Made by a program: the position numbers and the translations under genes. Positions 26,875 to 36,750 of a stretch of DNA of 64,000 nt are shown in pieces (the first letter of the stretch is position 1; the number at the start of each line of letters is the position of its first letter). The stretch is from Jannaschia sp. M317. Its GTDB lineage: Bacteria > Pseudomonadota > Alphaproteobacteria > Rhodobacterales > Rhodobacteraceae. Below the pieces are notes generated by a model. It did no database searches. It saw only the letters and a list, made by a program, of their open reading frames with translations, and was not told where the DNA came from. Where the stretch lies: NCBI RefSeq assembly GCF_025141175.1, contig NZ_CP081155.1, positions 2,943,001 to 3,007,000 on the forward strand, in the 5' to 3' direction.

Positions 26875-27821
26875 ACGACGCGGCCCCCTATTTCGACGAC
26901 GTCTCTGCCGGGCCACCCGGCGGGGACGCGGTCTGGCTGACCACCTCGGACGGGGTGCGCGTGCGGGTTGCCGTCTGGCCCCAAGGCACGCGTGGCACCG
27001 TTTTCTGGTTTCCGGGGCGCACCGAATACGTCGAAAAATATTCCGACGGAGCGCAGCATCTGCACGACGCGGGATTCGCCAGCGTCGCAATAGATTGGCG
27101 CGGCCAAGGCCTGACGGAGCGGTCCGACCATGGCCACCTGATCGGTCACGTGAACGATTTCAAAGACTTTCAGCTCGACGTTGATGCAATGCTGGACCAC
27201 GCGCGCCGGTTGGACCTGCCGCGCCCCTGGCATCTGTTCGCGCATTCCATGGGCGGTCTGATCGGCCTGCGCAGCGTGATGACGCGCCATGATTTCCAGC
27301 GCGCCGTCTTTTCTGCGCCGATGTGGGGCATTCAGGCCAGCCCGGCGCAGCGGATCTCGGCCTGGACGCTGTCGTCCGTCGGTACGGCCCTGGGCCTGGG
27401 TGCGCGGGCCGCCCCCTTTACAGGCAAGGCGCGCGATCCGGCAGGTGCCCCGTTCGAGGGCAACGTGTTGACCAGCGACCCGGAAATGTTCCGTTGGATG
27501 AAGAACCAGCTGCGCGCGCATCCCGAACTGGCTTTGGGCGGTCCTTCCCTGTCCTGGCTGATTGCGGCCCTGCGGGAGATGCACAACCTTGCCCGACGCG
27601 CCGCACCGGATGTCCCCGTTCTGGGTATTCTTGGCACCGAAGAAAGCATCGTGTCATCAGATGCCATCCACGTGCGCCTCGCCTCCTGGCCCGGTGCCCG
27701 GTTGGAGATCATCGAGGGCGCGCGGCACGAAGCCTTCATGGAGGACGCGGCCACGCGGCGGCGGCTTTATGACCTGGTCATAGGGCATTTTACGGACGCA
27801 GCCGCCAAGACCGCGTCCTAG
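26871..27821 (+). CDS. alpha/beta hydrolase (lysophospholipase-like)
   Basis: Serine hydrolase of the PldB/monoacylglycerol-lipase type: WFPGRTEYVEKY with the oxyanion region, DWRGQGLTER, nucleophile elbow HSMGGL, and His in ARHEAFME. The annotated-looking GTG at 26955 would cut the family N-terminus (PYFDDVSAGPPGGDAVW is in frame upstream). No ATG, GTG or TTG lies in that part. The best start is CTG at 26871, overlapping the SCP2 stop (CTGA), with GGAG eight bases upstream. The product is then 316 aa. The start is inference. Confidence 0.85.
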   Translation: MNDAAPYFDDVSAGPPGGDAVWLTTSDGVRVRVAVWPQGTRGTVFWFPGRTEYVEKYSDGAQHLHDAGFASVAIDWRGQGLTERSDHGHLIGHVNDFKDFQLDVDAMLDHARRLDLPRPWHLFAHSMGGLIGLRSVMTRHDFQRAVFSAPMWGIQASPAQRISAWTLSSVGTALGLGARAAPFTGKARDPAGAPFEGNVLTSDPEMFRWMKNQLRAHPELALGGPSLSWLIAALREMHNLARRAAPDVPVLGILGTEESIVSSDAIHVRLASWPGARLEIIEGARHEAFMEDAATRRRLYDLVIGHFTDAAAKTAS

Positions 27822-27824
27822 GCG

Positions 27825-28499
27825 TCAGACCAACCGCCCCTGATCCAGTCGCAGGGTGCGATCCATCCGGGCAGCCAGGTCCAGGTTATGGGTGGCGATC
27901 AGCGCGCCCATACCCGTGTCCCGCACCAGGGACACCAGCGCGTCAAACACGGTGTCGGATGTTCCGGGATCCAGGTTGCCGGTCGGCTCATCCGCCAGCA
28001 ACAGGGCCGGACCATTGGCCAGCGCCCGGCAAAAGGCGACGCGCTGCTGCTCGCCGCCTGACATTTCCGCCGGGCGATGGTCGAGACGATGGGACAGGCC
28101 GACACGGGCCAACAGATCCTCGGCGCGGGTGCGCGCGGCACCTTGGGCCACACCATTGGCCAGTTGTGGCAGGACGATGTTCTCGGCGGCCGAAAACTCG
28201 GGCAGCAGATGGTGGAACTGGTAGACGAAGCCGATCCGCTGCCGCCGGGCGCGGGTGCGCAGGCGGTCGCCCTGCCCGGTCATGTCGTCGCCCGCCACAT
28301 GCACGCGCCCCGCATCGGGCATATCCAGCAGACCCGCGATGTGCAGCAACGTCGATTTACCGGCACCCGAGGGTGCCACCAGTGCGCAGACCTCGCCTGC
28401 CGCCACGGTCAGATCGACCCCGTTCAACACGCGGATCTCGGACGGGCGCCCCAGGTTATACCCCTTTTGCAGCCCCTCCAGGCGCAAGGCCTCATTCAT
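27825..28499 (-). CDS. lolD: lipoprotein-releasing ABC transporter ATP-binding protein LolD
   Basis: ATPase driving release of outer-membrane lipoproteins from the inner membrane to LolA. 224 aa: Walker A APSGAGKST, Q-loop YQFHHLLPEFSA (the Lol-specific region), signature MSGGEQQRVA, Walker B ALLLADEPTGNLD, and His in ATHNLD. It overlaps lolC by eight bases. Confidence 0.96.
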   Translation of the reverse strand: MNEALRLEGLQKGYNLGRPSEIRVLNGVDLTVAAGEVCALVAPSGAGKSTLLHIAGLLDMPDAGRVHVAGDDMTGQGDRLRTRARRQRIGFVYQFHHLLPEFSAAENIVLPQLANGVAQGAARTRAEDLLARVGLSHRLDHRPAEMSGGEQQRVAFCRALANGPALLLADEPTGNLDPGTSDTVFDALVSLVRDTGMGALIATHNLDLAARMDRTLRLDQGRLV

Positions 28500-29760
28500 A
28501 GCGCAGTGCCTCCACCGGGTTCATCGCCGCCGCGCGGCGGGCCGGAAAGATCGTCACGACAAAGCTGAGCCCCAGCGACAGGACCACGGCGGACAGGACG
28601 TCCCCCGCCTCCAGCCGGGCAGGCAAGGCCGAGATGTAGCGCACCGAAGGATCCCAGACCCCGCCACCCGCCAGGGTGTTCACCGCCGTGAAGATGGGGT
28701 CGATGTAGATCGCGAACAGACAGCCCAACACGACGCCAATGGCCGTGCCGATCACGCCGATGGAGGCCCCGCACAGAAAGAACACGCGCAGAATCGTCCC
28801 CTGGCTCAACCCCATCGTGCGCAGAATGCCGATGTCGCGGCCCTTGTTCTTGACCAGCATGACGAGGCCGCTGGTGATGTTCAGCGTGGCAATCAGCACG
28901 AGAATGGACAGGATGACGAACATGATGTTGTCCTCCATCTGCAGCGCCCGCAGGAAGGCACCAGAGCTGTCCTTCCAGGTCCAGAGATAGGTCCCCTCGC
29001 CCGCCGCCTGCGTGAGCGCGGGGCCAAGCATCTCGACCGTTTCGGGGTCAATTGTGGCCACCTGCACCTCGTCCGCGACGCCGGTGCGGTTGAAATATTC
29101 CTGCGCCTCGGCGAACGGCATGTAGACCCGCGTGGAATCGATGTCGTAGCGCCCCACCTGAAAGATGAAGACCACTGGATAAGCCTTGATCCGCGGGCTG
29201 GTGCCGAAGGCCGTCTTGATCCCGTCGGGCGAAATCAGACGAACCCGGTCACCGACCGTGACACCCAAAGTCCGCGCGACACCCGATCCGATGGCGATGC
29301 CCGTGTCGAAATCGGCCAGCGATCCCTGCGCCTCTTCGGGTGCGGCGATGCGCGGGACCTGCGCCAGGTCGGTACCGCGCATGCCGATCACCTGAACACC
29401 GGTGTTGCGGCCCGGCCCGGCGGCCATGACCTGCCCCGCCACGACCGGCACGGCACGGATGACACCCGGCACCTGTGCCACCGCAACGGCGACCTCGTCG
29501 TAGTTCGCCATGGTCCGGGTCAGCGCACCGTTGGGCAGGACCTCACCATAGGCCAGAACGCTGACGTGCGGGTTCGATCCGATGATCGTATCGACGAATT
29601 CGTACCGAAACCCGGAGCGCACGGCCAGCGTGGCGATCAATGCGAACACAGCCAGCGCAATGCCGGCCAGAGAGATCCAGGTCATGACGCTGATCCCGCC
29701 CTCGGACCTGCGCGCCCGCAGGTAGCGCCAGGCGATCATCCATTCGAACCGTCTGAACAT
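28492..29760 (-). CDS. lipoprotein-releasing ABC transporter permease (LolC/LolE)
   Basis: Membrane subunit of the Lol extraction complex, 422 aa. It has the LolCE N-terminal motif FEWMIAWRYLRARR and SVMTWISLAGIALAVFALIA, a large periplasmic MacB-like domain (about 45-265), then three C-terminal membrane segments with ILRTMGLSQGTILRVF (coupling helix region). Alphaproteobacteria usually have one such fused-role permease acting as a homodimer with LolD. Encoded directly after proS. Confidence 0.95.
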   Translation of the reverse strand: MFRRFEWMIAWRYLRARRSEGGISVMTWISLAGIALAVFALIATLAVRSGFRYEFVDTIIGSNPHVSVLAYGEVLPNGALTRTMANYDEVAVAVAQVPGVIRAVPVVAGQVMAAGPGRNTGVQVIGMRGTDLAQVPRIAAPEEAQGSLADFDTGIAIGSGVARTLGVTVGDRVRLISPDGIKTAFGTSPRIKAYPVVFIFQVGRYDIDSTRVYMPFAEAQEYFNRTGVADEVQVATIDPETVEMLGPALTQAAGEGTYLWTWKDSSGAFLRALQMEDNIMFVILSILVLIATLNITSGLVMLVKNKGRDIGILRTMGLSQGTILRVFFLCGASIGVIGTAIGVVLGCLFAIYIDPIFTAVNTLAGGGVWDPSVRYISALPARLEAGDVLSAVVLSLGLSFVVTIFPARRAAAMNPVEALRYE

Positions 29761-29837
29761 GGGGCCTCCGCACCGGGTTTGTGCCTAGGTGCGGGGTCCG
29801 GCGGGCGGGGTCAAGGGCAGGCCCCGCCGCATCGGGG

Positions 29838-31178
29838 TCACATGTGCGCGGCGTAGATCTCGCGCAGCTTGGCAATCGCCTCTTCCGGGGCCATCTCCAC
29901 GCTTTCGCCCGTGCGCCGGGACGTCAGTTCCACCTTGCCACCCGCCAGACCGCGCGGGCCCACGGTGATGCGCCAGGGCAGACCGATCAGATCCATCGTC
30001 GCGAATTTCGCGCCGGCCCGATCCTTGCGGTCGTCATAAAGGGCGGTCAGACCCTCTTTCGCCAATTCGGCGTAGATGCCTTCGCAGGCGCTGTCGGTGG
30101 CGGAATCGCCCTGCTTGAGGTTGACGATGCCAACATGGAACGGGGTCACGCCCTCGGGCCAGATGATGCCGCGGTCGTCGTGGTTGGCTTCGATGATGGC
30201 ACCCAGCAGGCGGCTGACGCCAATGCCGTGGGACCCCATGTGCACCGGTGTCGGCTTCCCGTCGGGGCCCTGAACCGTCGCGCCCATCGCGTCGGAATAC
30301 TTGGTGCCGAAATAGAAGATCTGGCCGACTTCGATGCCACGCGCGGTACGGCGACGGTCCTCGGGGATCTGCGCGAACAGCTCCGCGTCGTGGGTTTCGT
30401 CGGTGCGCGCATAGCGAGAGGTGAATTCCTCCATCACGCCGGCGCATTGGGCCACGTCGTCATAGTCGATGGCGCGGTCGCCAAAGGTCAGATCGGTGAC
30501 CTCGCTGTCGTAGAAAACCTCGCTTTCGCCGGTGTCGGCCAGGACCAGGAATTCGTGGGTGTCATCCCCGCCGATCGGGCCGCTGTCCGCACGCATCGGG
30601 ATCGCCTGCAGGCCCATCCGCTCATAGGTGCGCAGATAGCTGACCAGATGGCGGTTGTAGGCGTGCAGCGCATCTTCCTTGGTCAGGTCGAAGTTATAGC
30701 CGTCCTTCATCAGGAATTCGCGTCCGCGCATCACGCCGAACCGGGGCCGCATTTCGTCGCGGAATTTCCATTGGATGTGATACAGCGTCAGCGGCAGATC
30801 CTTGTAGCTGCTGACGTTGGACCGAAAGATGTCGGTGATCATCTCTTCGTTGGTGGGGCCGAACAGCATGTCGCGATCCTGCCGGTCGCGGATGCGCAGC
30901 ATTTCCGGCCCATAGGCATCATAGCGCCCGGATTCCCGCCAAAGATCCGCAGGCTGCAAGGTCGGCATCAGCATCGGGATGTGCCCGGCGCGTTCCTGTT
31001 CTTCGTGAACGATCTGCTCGATCCGCTTGAGCACGCGATACCCCAGCGGCAGCCAGGAATAGATCCCCGCGGCGGACTGCTTGATCATCCCCGCGCGCAG
31101 CATCAGCCGGTGGCTGACGATCTGCGCCTCGGCGGGCGTTTCCTTGAGGACGGGCAGAAAGTAGCGGCTCAGGCGCAT
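29838..31178 (-). CDS. proS: prolyl-tRNA synthetase (short form)
   Basis: Class II aminoacyl-tRNA synthetase charging tRNA-Pro. 446 aa, lacking the editing insertion domain, the form found in most alphaproteobacteria. Motif 2 region [21 protein letters not shown] is visible, motif 3 [14 protein letters not shown], and a C-terminal anticodon-binding domain (from about 340, [15 protein letters not shown]). proS-lolC-lolD order is common in the group. Upstream 31179-31384 shows nothing recognisable. Confidence 0.97.
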   Translation of the reverse strand: MRLSRYFLPVLKETPAEAQIVSHRLMLRAGMIKQSAAGIYSWLPLGYRVLKRIEQIVHEEQERAGHIPMLMPTLQPADLWRESGRYDAYGPEMLRIRDRQDRDMLFGPTNEEMITDIFRSNVSSYKDLPLTLYHIQWKFRDEMRPRFGVMRGREFLMKDGYNFDLTKEDALHAYNRHLVSYLRTYERMGLQAIPMRADSGPIGGDDTHEFLVLADTGESEVFYDSEVTDLTFGDRAIDYDDVAQCAGVMEEFTSRYARTDETHDAELFAQIPEDRRRTARGIEVGQIFYFGTKYSDAMGATVQGPDGKPTPVHMGSHGIGVSRLLGAIIEANHDDRGIIWPEGVTPFHVGIVNLKQGDSATDSACEGIYAELAKEGLTALYDDRKDRAGAKFATMDLIGLPWRITVGPRGLAGGKVELTSRRTGESVEMAPEEAIAKLREIYAAHM

Positions 31179-31384
31179 GGGGCGGCTCCGGGGGGATCAG
31201 GGTTGCGCCTGCGATACAAGGCAGGCGAGGCGGGGACAAGCGGTGGTGACGCCCGGACCCGCGCGCCGGACCCGGATCAACGCCCGCGCGGTGACTGGGC
31301 AAAGGGTGGCGTTTGGGGTCGGAGACCGGGTTTCTGCAGGTCGTGGTTCGAACGTGCGGCGCATGTCGCGCCGTGCGGCCGCGT

Positions 31385-32932
31385 CTACCCCTTCACCACC
31401 CGGACCTTGGGCTCGCACCCAAGACTGCCGGCCAACGACTTGAACCGTGCCTCGGCCACTTCGCCGAACAACGCCTCGCCGTCGCCCTGTGGCAAGGCCA
31501 GCTCAAGCTCCGCTTTCTTGGGATACAGCTTCAGCTGACCCATCAGAGAATGATCCTGCGCCGAGAACATGGCCCCAAAGCGCATGGCCTTGCCCAGAAC
31601 CTCGGCTTGCCGCGTGTCCGCATCGCACAGCAACGGGGCCAGGGCATCGAACGGGGTGCCTTCGCGTTTGTTGCGGTAGCGGTGCAGCAGGGCGAGGCCC
31701 AGATACACACGTTCCGAATGGGTCAGGCCGCCCAGGTTGGCACGGGTGGCATTGTCGAAACAGATCTCGGCGCGATAATCGGGATGCGCCCGCCAGCTGA
31801 CGTCGTGCAACAGACAGCAGGCCCGGATCAGACGCTTTCGACGGTCCTTTTCGCGGGCAAACAGCGGCTCGACAAAACGATAGAGCACGCGGCCAAAGCC
31901 GGGCAGACGGGCCGAGGCCGCCTCGGACGCGCGGCAACTTTCGATCAGGGGGTCGCGGGCGCGCAGCACGTCGGGCATCTGCTCATAAAGCAGACCTTCG
32001 CGGATGCCGTAGCTGCTGATGGCGATTTCCTTGGGGTGGAAGGTGCGGATCACGCGGGCCAGCACCTCTGCGGCGATCGGCACCAGCGACATGCGCGCCT
32101 GCGATGTACTGGTCTGCTTGCCCAACGCAACCAGATCCGCATCGGCGATGAAGTCCAGCGTGGCGCGCACATCCCTGGGCGTCATCGTGTATTCGTGCAG
32201 CACATGCAGCGGATAGCCGCGCCGTTCCATGTCCACCCGCGCAATCGCCCGCCAGGATCCGCCGACCAGGAACAGCCGGTCATAGCGGTCGCGGCCCAGC
32301 GTCTCGGCCATGGCCCTTACGCCGCGGTCGATCTCTTCCTTGCGGGCCCCCTTGCCCTTGACCCCTTGCAGCTTGAGAGGGCCCAGCTTGCCACTGACCG
32401 TGGCCCCGACGGCACCGCCTGACACCTCGGCCAGTTCCATCGAGGACCCGCCGATGTCGCACATCAGCCCCTCGGCCTCGGGCCAGCCCAGCAGGACGCC
32501 CTGCCCCGAAAGCCGCGCCTCTTCGGTGCCGTCGATCACCCAAAGCTTCAACCCGGTCGCGGCCTTGACCTCTGCCTCGAAGGCCGGGCCATCCTCCGCC
32601 TCGCGCACGGCAGCGGTGGCAACACAGGTCAGGGAATTGACCTCCATCCCCCGTGCGAGGATCGCGAAACGCTTCAGCGCGACCATCGCCCGGTCCCGCC
32701 CTTTGGGGTTCAGGCGGCCCGTTTCGGCCAGGCCCGCGCCCAACCCGCAGAGGATTTTTTCGTTGAAGAAATACGCAGGCGACCGCGCGGCCCCGTCGAA
32801 AACCACCAACCGGACAGAATTGGAACCGACGTCGATAACGCCGACCCGACGCAACGCCCGCGCCTCGGGACCGTCGAACAAGGGCGCTCCGAACCGGCCG
32901 AAGTCTTCGGCCTCGATCACGTCGCTCATCAT
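31385..32932 (-). CDS. ppx: Ppx/GppA family exopolyphosphatase
   Basis: Exopolyphosphatase that hydrolyses inorganic polyphosphate (the GppA activity on pppGpp cannot be excluded). ATG at 32932 has GGGGGGAG six to seven bases upstream and gives 515 aa; an earlier in-frame start at 32959 is less likely. Actin-like-fold motifs: VGVIDVGSNSVRLVVFDG, CDIGGSSMELAEVSGG, and a C-terminal HD-type region (CCLLHDVSWRAHPDYRAE). It follows ppk on the same strand. Confidence 0.94.
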   Translation of the reverse strand: MMSDVIEAEDFGRFGAPLFDGPEARALRRVGVIDVGSNSVRLVVFDGAARSPAYFFNEKILCGLGAGLAETGRLNPKGRDRAMVALKRFAILARGMEVNSLTCVATAAVREAEDGPAFEAEVKAATGLKLWVIDGTEEARLSGQGVLLGWPEAEGLMCDIGGSSMELAEVSGGAVGATVSGKLGPLKLQGVKGKGARKEEIDRGVRAMAETLGRDRYDRLFLVGGSWRAIARVDMERRGYPLHVLHEYTMTPRDVRATLDFIADADLVALGKQTSTSQARMSLVPIAAEVLARVIRTFHPKEIAISSYGIREGLLYEQMPDVLRARDPLIESCRASEAASARLPGFGRVLYRFVEPLFAREKDRRKRLIRACCLLHDVSWRAHPDYRAEICFDNATRANLGGLTHSERVYLGLALLHRYRNKREGTPFDALAPLLCDADTRQAEVLGKAMRFGAMFSAQDHSLMGQLKLYPKKAELELALPQGDGEALFGEVAEARFKSLAGSLGCEPKVRVVKG

Positions 32933-33074
32933 CGGTAGCTCCCCCCGGAGGTCGTTCACTTTTGCCGGTGTGGCATGGTCGACCCGGCAGGGTCAATGAA
33001 TCACGCGCGGGCACAAAAGGCTGGAACCCGGTCGCGTTCAAGGGGTTGAGGGGACAACTCGAAAGGAAACCACA

Positions 33075-33200
33075 ATGCCCCCCCGCCAGTCGCTTCTGTT
33101 TCTTCTGACCGGTCCCGTGATGATCGTCATCGCCGCGCTGCTTGCCTATCCGTCGGAGACGGGCGCACCTGACCCGACGCTGATCGCGCAGGCCTATTGA
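33075..33200 (+). CDS. 41-aa single-pass membrane protein, opposite strand between ppk and ppx
   Basis: Too short for most gene finders. ATG preceded by GAAAGGA about eight bases upstream. The protein runs MPPRQSLLFLLTGPVMIV, then a hydrophobic IAALLAYP and an acidic tail (SETGAPDPTLIAQAY), one membrane helix (about 7-27). It lies on the opposite strand within the 289-base ppk/ppx gap. Function unknown. Confidence 0.45.
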   Translation: MPPRQSLLFLLTGPVMIVIAALLAYPSETGAPDPTLIAQAY

Positions 33201-33221
33201 TCACACTGGAACGGCGCGGCC

Positions 33222-35429
33222 CTATTCGGCGGAATGGGTCAGTTCGGGCACATCCCTGGCCCCAGCCGATCCCCGCCCGGACAGCGACGGGTTTTCCATA
33301 AAGAACCGGTGGCAGTTGAACGGGTTTTCGATGTCGGTGACATCCGCGCGCGTCCATTCCCCCTCGGGCCCCAGAACCCAGCTTTGGGCCACGTCCGCCA
33401 GGTTGGCGGCCATGATCTGCGACACGATCTGCGCCTTGACCGTCGGGTTGATGCATTCGACCAGCGTTTCGACCCGGCGGTTCAGGTTGCGCCCCATCCA
33501 GTCCGCCGACGAGATGTAGACCCGCGCCTTTTTCGACGGCAGGCCACTGCCGTTGCCAAAGCACACGATCCGCGAATGTTCGAGAAACCGACCCACGACG
33601 GATTTGACGCGGATATTTTCGGACAGGCCCACGACACCGGGTCGAATCCCGCAAATACCCCGGATCACCAGGTCTATCCGAACCCCTGCCCGGCTGGCAT
33701 CATAGAGCGCGTCGATGATGTCCGGCTCGATCAGGGAATTCATCTTGGCCCAGATCTGCGCGGGCCGGCCGGCGCGCGCATGGTCCGCTTCGGCTGCGAT
33801 CGAGGCCAGCAGGTGATCCTTCATCTGGCTGGGCGAGATCGACAGCGCCTCCAACCCCTCGGGCGGGGCATAGCCAGAGATGTAGTTGAACACCTTGGTC
33901 GCATCGCGCCCCAGCTTTTCGGACACGGTGAACAGCGACAGATCGGTATAGATCCGCGCGGTGATCGGATGATAATTCCCCGTACCGAAGTGGGTGTAGG
34001 TCACCAGGCGATCGCCTTCGCGGCGCACCACGGTGCTGATCTTGGCGTGGGTCTTGTAGTTGGTGAAGCCATAGACGACATGGGCGCCCGCCCGTTCCAG
34101 CCGCCGCGATTGCCGGATGTTCGCGGCCTCGTCGAAGCGCGCCTTCAATTCGACCAGGGCCGTCACCTGCTTGCCCGCCTCGGCCGCCTCGCACAGCGCG
34201 GCCACGATCGGGCTGTCGCGTGACGTGCGATACAGCGTCTGCTTGATCGCCAGGACATTGGGATCAAGCGCGGCCTGCTGCAGGAAGCGGTTGACCATGT
34301 CGAAGGTTTCATAGGGGTGATGCAGCAACATGTCCTTTTGCCGGATCGCCGCGAACAGATCGCCGTCGTGATCCTGCACCCGTTCGGGCACGCGGGGCGT
34401 GAAACTGGGCCAGAGCAGATCCTTGCGGTCGCTCACCACCAATTCCTTGAGCGCCGCGAGACCGATCAGCCCCTCGACCTCGATCACCTCATGTTCCTCG
34501 ACGCCGATCTCTTCCACGATTTCACGCCGCAGGCCCGACGGCGCGCCCGCGGTGATCTTCATGCGGATGATCTCACCCCGGCGGCGCCGCTTCAGCGCGG
34601 TTTCGAATTCCCGGACCAGATCTTCGGCCTCTTCCTCGACCTCCAGGTCGCTGTCGCGCAGTACGCGGAACGCACAGTGCCCTTTCAGGACGTAGCCCGG
34701 AAACAACCGCTCGATCTGCATCAGCAGCAGTTCTTCCAGCGGAAGGAAACGGATCACGCCCTCGGGCTCGCCGTCCAGCACTGTGTCGAGGCGGATGAAC
34801 CGGTCGATCTGCGCCGGGATGGGCAACAGGGCGCGCAGGCGGCGGCAATCCGATTTCCGCTCCAACTCGATCGCCAGGGCGAACCCTTCGTTGGGGATGA
34901 ACGGAAACGGGTGCGCCGGGTCGATCGCCAGGGGCGACACGATCGGAAAGACGTTGCGCAGGAAATGATCGGCCAGGGCGCGTTTTTCGGCGACCTTCAG
35001 GTCGTCGTGGCGCAGAACACGCAGCCCCTCGTCCTCCATCTGCGCGCGGATCGCCTTCCAGGCGACCTGCTGCTGGTCCAGCAGACGGCCCGCGTCTTCG
35101 TCGATCATCTCCAATTGCTCGGCGGGGGTGCGCCCGTCTGCGGCGGGGGTACGGTTGCCAGCGCGGGCCAACTCTCGCAGGCCGGCGACGCGGACGGTAT
35201 AGAATTCATCCAGGTTCGCCGCCGAGATCGACAGAAACCGCAACCGCTCCAGCAAGGGCAGCCGGTGGTTCTCCGCCTCTTCCAGCACCCGCCAGTTGAA
35301 GGCCAGCCAGGACCGCTCGCGGTTGAAGAACCGCGCAGGGCCGCTGACGCGGGCTTCGTCCAGGGTGACGGGCGCGGGCAAGGGCGCCTTGAGGAAATCG
35401 GCGGCGGGAATCTGGGGTGTGTCCAACAT
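33222..35429 (-). CDS. ppk: polyphosphate kinase (PPK1)
   Basis: Makes polyphosphate from ATP. 735 aa with the PPK1 N-terminal domain (RFFNRERSWLAFNWRVLEEA), head domain, and C1/C2 catalytic domains. The likely phospho-accepting His is in NYKTHAKI; HHPYETFDMV, KARFDEAANI and AKMNSLIEP motifs are visible. With ppx downstream this is a polyphosphate synthesis and hydrolysis pair. Confidence 0.96.
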   Translation of the reverse strand: MLDTPQIPAADFLKAPLPAPVTLDEARVSGPARFFNRERSWLAFNWRVLEEAENHRLPLLERLRFLSISAANLDEFYTVRVAGLRELARAGNRTPAADGRTPAEQLEMIDEDAGRLLDQQQVAWKAIRAQMEDEGLRVLRHDDLKVAEKRALADHFLRNVFPIVSPLAIDPAHPFPFIPNEGFALAIELERKSDCRRLRALLPIPAQIDRFIRLDTVLDGEPEGVIRFLPLEELLLMQIERLFPGYVLKGHCAFRVLRDSDLEVEEEAEDLVREFETALKRRRRGEIIRMKITAGAPSGLRREIVEEIGVEEHEVIEVEGLIGLAALKELVVSDRKDLLWPSFTPRVPERVQDHDGDLFAAIRQKDMLLHHPYETFDMVNRFLQQAALDPNVLAIKQTLYRTSRDSPIVAALCEAAEAGKQVTALVELKARFDEAANIRQSRRLERAGAHVVYGFTNYKTHAKISTVVRREGDRLVTYTHFGTGNYHPITARIYTDLSLFTVSEKLGRDATKVFNYISGYAPPEGLEALSISPSQMKDHLLASIAAEADHARAGRPAQIWAKMNSLIEPDIIDALYDASRAGVRIDLVIRGICGIRPGVVGLSENIRVKSVVGRFLEHSRIVCFGNGSGLPSKKARVYISSADWMGRNLNRRVETLVECINPTVKAQIVSQIMAANLADVAQSWVLGPEGEWTRADVTDIENPFNCHRFFMENPSLSGRGSAGARDVPELTHSAE

Positions 35430-35505
35430 GCGGCTCAGCTAAATGCGATCTGTGACGGAGAGGTGACAGGCTACGCCCCTGCCCCGGCAGTGTCCAGAAA
35501 CCGGC

Positions 35506-35970
35506 TTAGCGCCAAAGACGCAGGCCGCCCACGGCCACATCCGCCTGCATCACCCGCCCCACGGCCAGCACCCCGACGCGGCGCAGGCGCGCGGGATCAA
35601 AGGCGGCTTCGGTCTTGTTGGCCTCGAAGACATCGAACGGGAGCCGCAAGGTTTCCCAGGCAGGTCCGGCGGTGAATTCGGTGCGATAGGATTGCCAGGG
35701 CCGCGTCAGATCGTCGGTCCGCAGGCGCAGATCGTAGGTTTCGCCATTGCCGAACACGTCGATTTCCACCCCCGACCAGTCGGACGCATCCAGCGCGCCG
35801 CCCCCAAGGTCGCTGGCCATCTGCACGAAGCCGCCGTTGTTTTCCAACGAGACGGCGCCGGTCAACCGCGCCGCGCGGCGGCCCGCGACATCTTCGCGCC
35901 GGACACGTCCGGAGGATACGCCCCCCATCACAGTGTCGGCGACAAATTCCCAGTTTGGGGTCAGGTCCAT
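35506..35970 (-). CDS. CIA30-like domain protein
   Basis: A 154-aa protein resembling complex I intermediate-associated protein 30 (NDUFAF1): WEFVADTVMGGVSSGRV at the start, FVQMASDLGGGALDASDWSGVEIDV (galactose-binding-like beta sandwich) and YDLRLRTDDLTRPWQSYR. Bacterial members are small stand-alone proteins of unknown role; link to complex I is family knowledge only. Upstream 35971-36081 holds nothing recognised. Confidence 0.82.
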   Translation of the reverse strand: MDLTPNWEFVADTVMGGVSSGRVRREDVAGRRAARLTGAVSLENNGGFVQMASDLGGGALDASDWSGVEIDVFGNGETYDLRLRTDDLTRPWQSYRTEFTAGPAWETLRLPFDVFEANKTEAAFDPARLRRVGVLAVGRVMQADVAVGGLRLWR

Positions 35971-36081
35971 GCGGCCTCCTGCTTGCAGGGCGCGGGGCGC
36001 GGGACCGTCAGGGTCAGGGCTGCCAATAAGTCGCGCCGGGTGATCACGTCACACCGGACCTAGCCCGCCTCGGCGGCGCGC

Positions 36082-36750
36082 CTAGCCCTCCAACAGGGTG
36101 CGGGCCAGCGGGATGTCGACCTCGCGCCCCTCGGCCAGGGCGCGTTCGTCCAGCAGGTCCACCATCCCATGGGCGGCGGCAAAGCTCCGCTCCATCCGGG
36201 GCAGCAGGAATTGCACCAACGCAGGCCGCACAGCGATTTGCCGGTCCGAGAAGAGCTTGACCAAGACCGCCGACAGCAAGGCCTCGTCAGGTTCCGAGAC
36301 GACCGCAGGCGTCAGGGACGACAGGCGACTGGCCAGGTCCGGCAGGGCCACGGGCCAATCCTTGGGCGGGGTCCGACCGGTCAACAGCAGGCCCTTGCCC
36401 GCCGCCGCGCAGGCGTTCCACAGATGGAACAGCGCATGCTCCCCCTCCGACCCGGCCAGATCACGGTCGGCGTCCTCAACCACCAGCGGCCCTTCGGCCA
36501 GCGCGGGCGCGTCCTCGGGCCGCAGGCTGGCGGCGGCGATGCGGCGGGCACCAATATCCTCGGCCCAGATCGCCGCCAGATGCGACTTGCCTGCCCCCTC
36601 CGGCCCGATCAGCGCCAGGCGTTTTTCAGGCCAGGCAGGCCACAGATCGACCAACGCCAGTGCCCGCGCATTCGCGGGCGAAGTCATGAAATCCTCGCGC
36701 CCGCGCGCGTTGAACCGCGGCAGGTCGATGCTCAGCTGGCGCGGGATCAT
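36082..36750 (-). CDS. hdaA: DnaA regulatory inactivator HdaA-like protein
   Basis: AAA+ protein related to DnaA that, with the beta clamp, promotes hydrolysis of DnaA-ATP. ATG at 36750 gives 222 aa. An N-terminal QLSIDLPRF is the clamp-binding motif of the Hda type. Walker A IGPEGAGKSHLA, then VVEDADRD (Walker B), and sensor/lid regions (LLTGRTPPKDW, ASRLSSLTP). There is no C-terminal DnaA DNA-binding domain. The start overlaps the AI-2E gene stop (ATGA). Confidence 0.92.
   Translation of the reverse strand: MIPRQLSIDLPRFNARGREDFMTSPANARALALVDLWPAWPEKRLALIGPEGAGKSHLAAIWAEDIGARRIAAASLRPEDAPALAEGPLVVEDADRDLAGSEGEHALFHLWNACAAAGKGLLLTGRTPPKDWPVALPDLASRLSSLTPAVVSEPDEALLSAVLVKLFSDRQIAVRPALVQFLLPRMERSFAAAHGMVDLLDERALAEGREVDIPLARTLLEG

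Noticed and set aside
31300..31384. GGTTCGAAC resembling a tRNA T-loop near 31345
   Set aside because: The flanking bases do not form the five-pair T stem, and no acceptor or anticodon arms were found.
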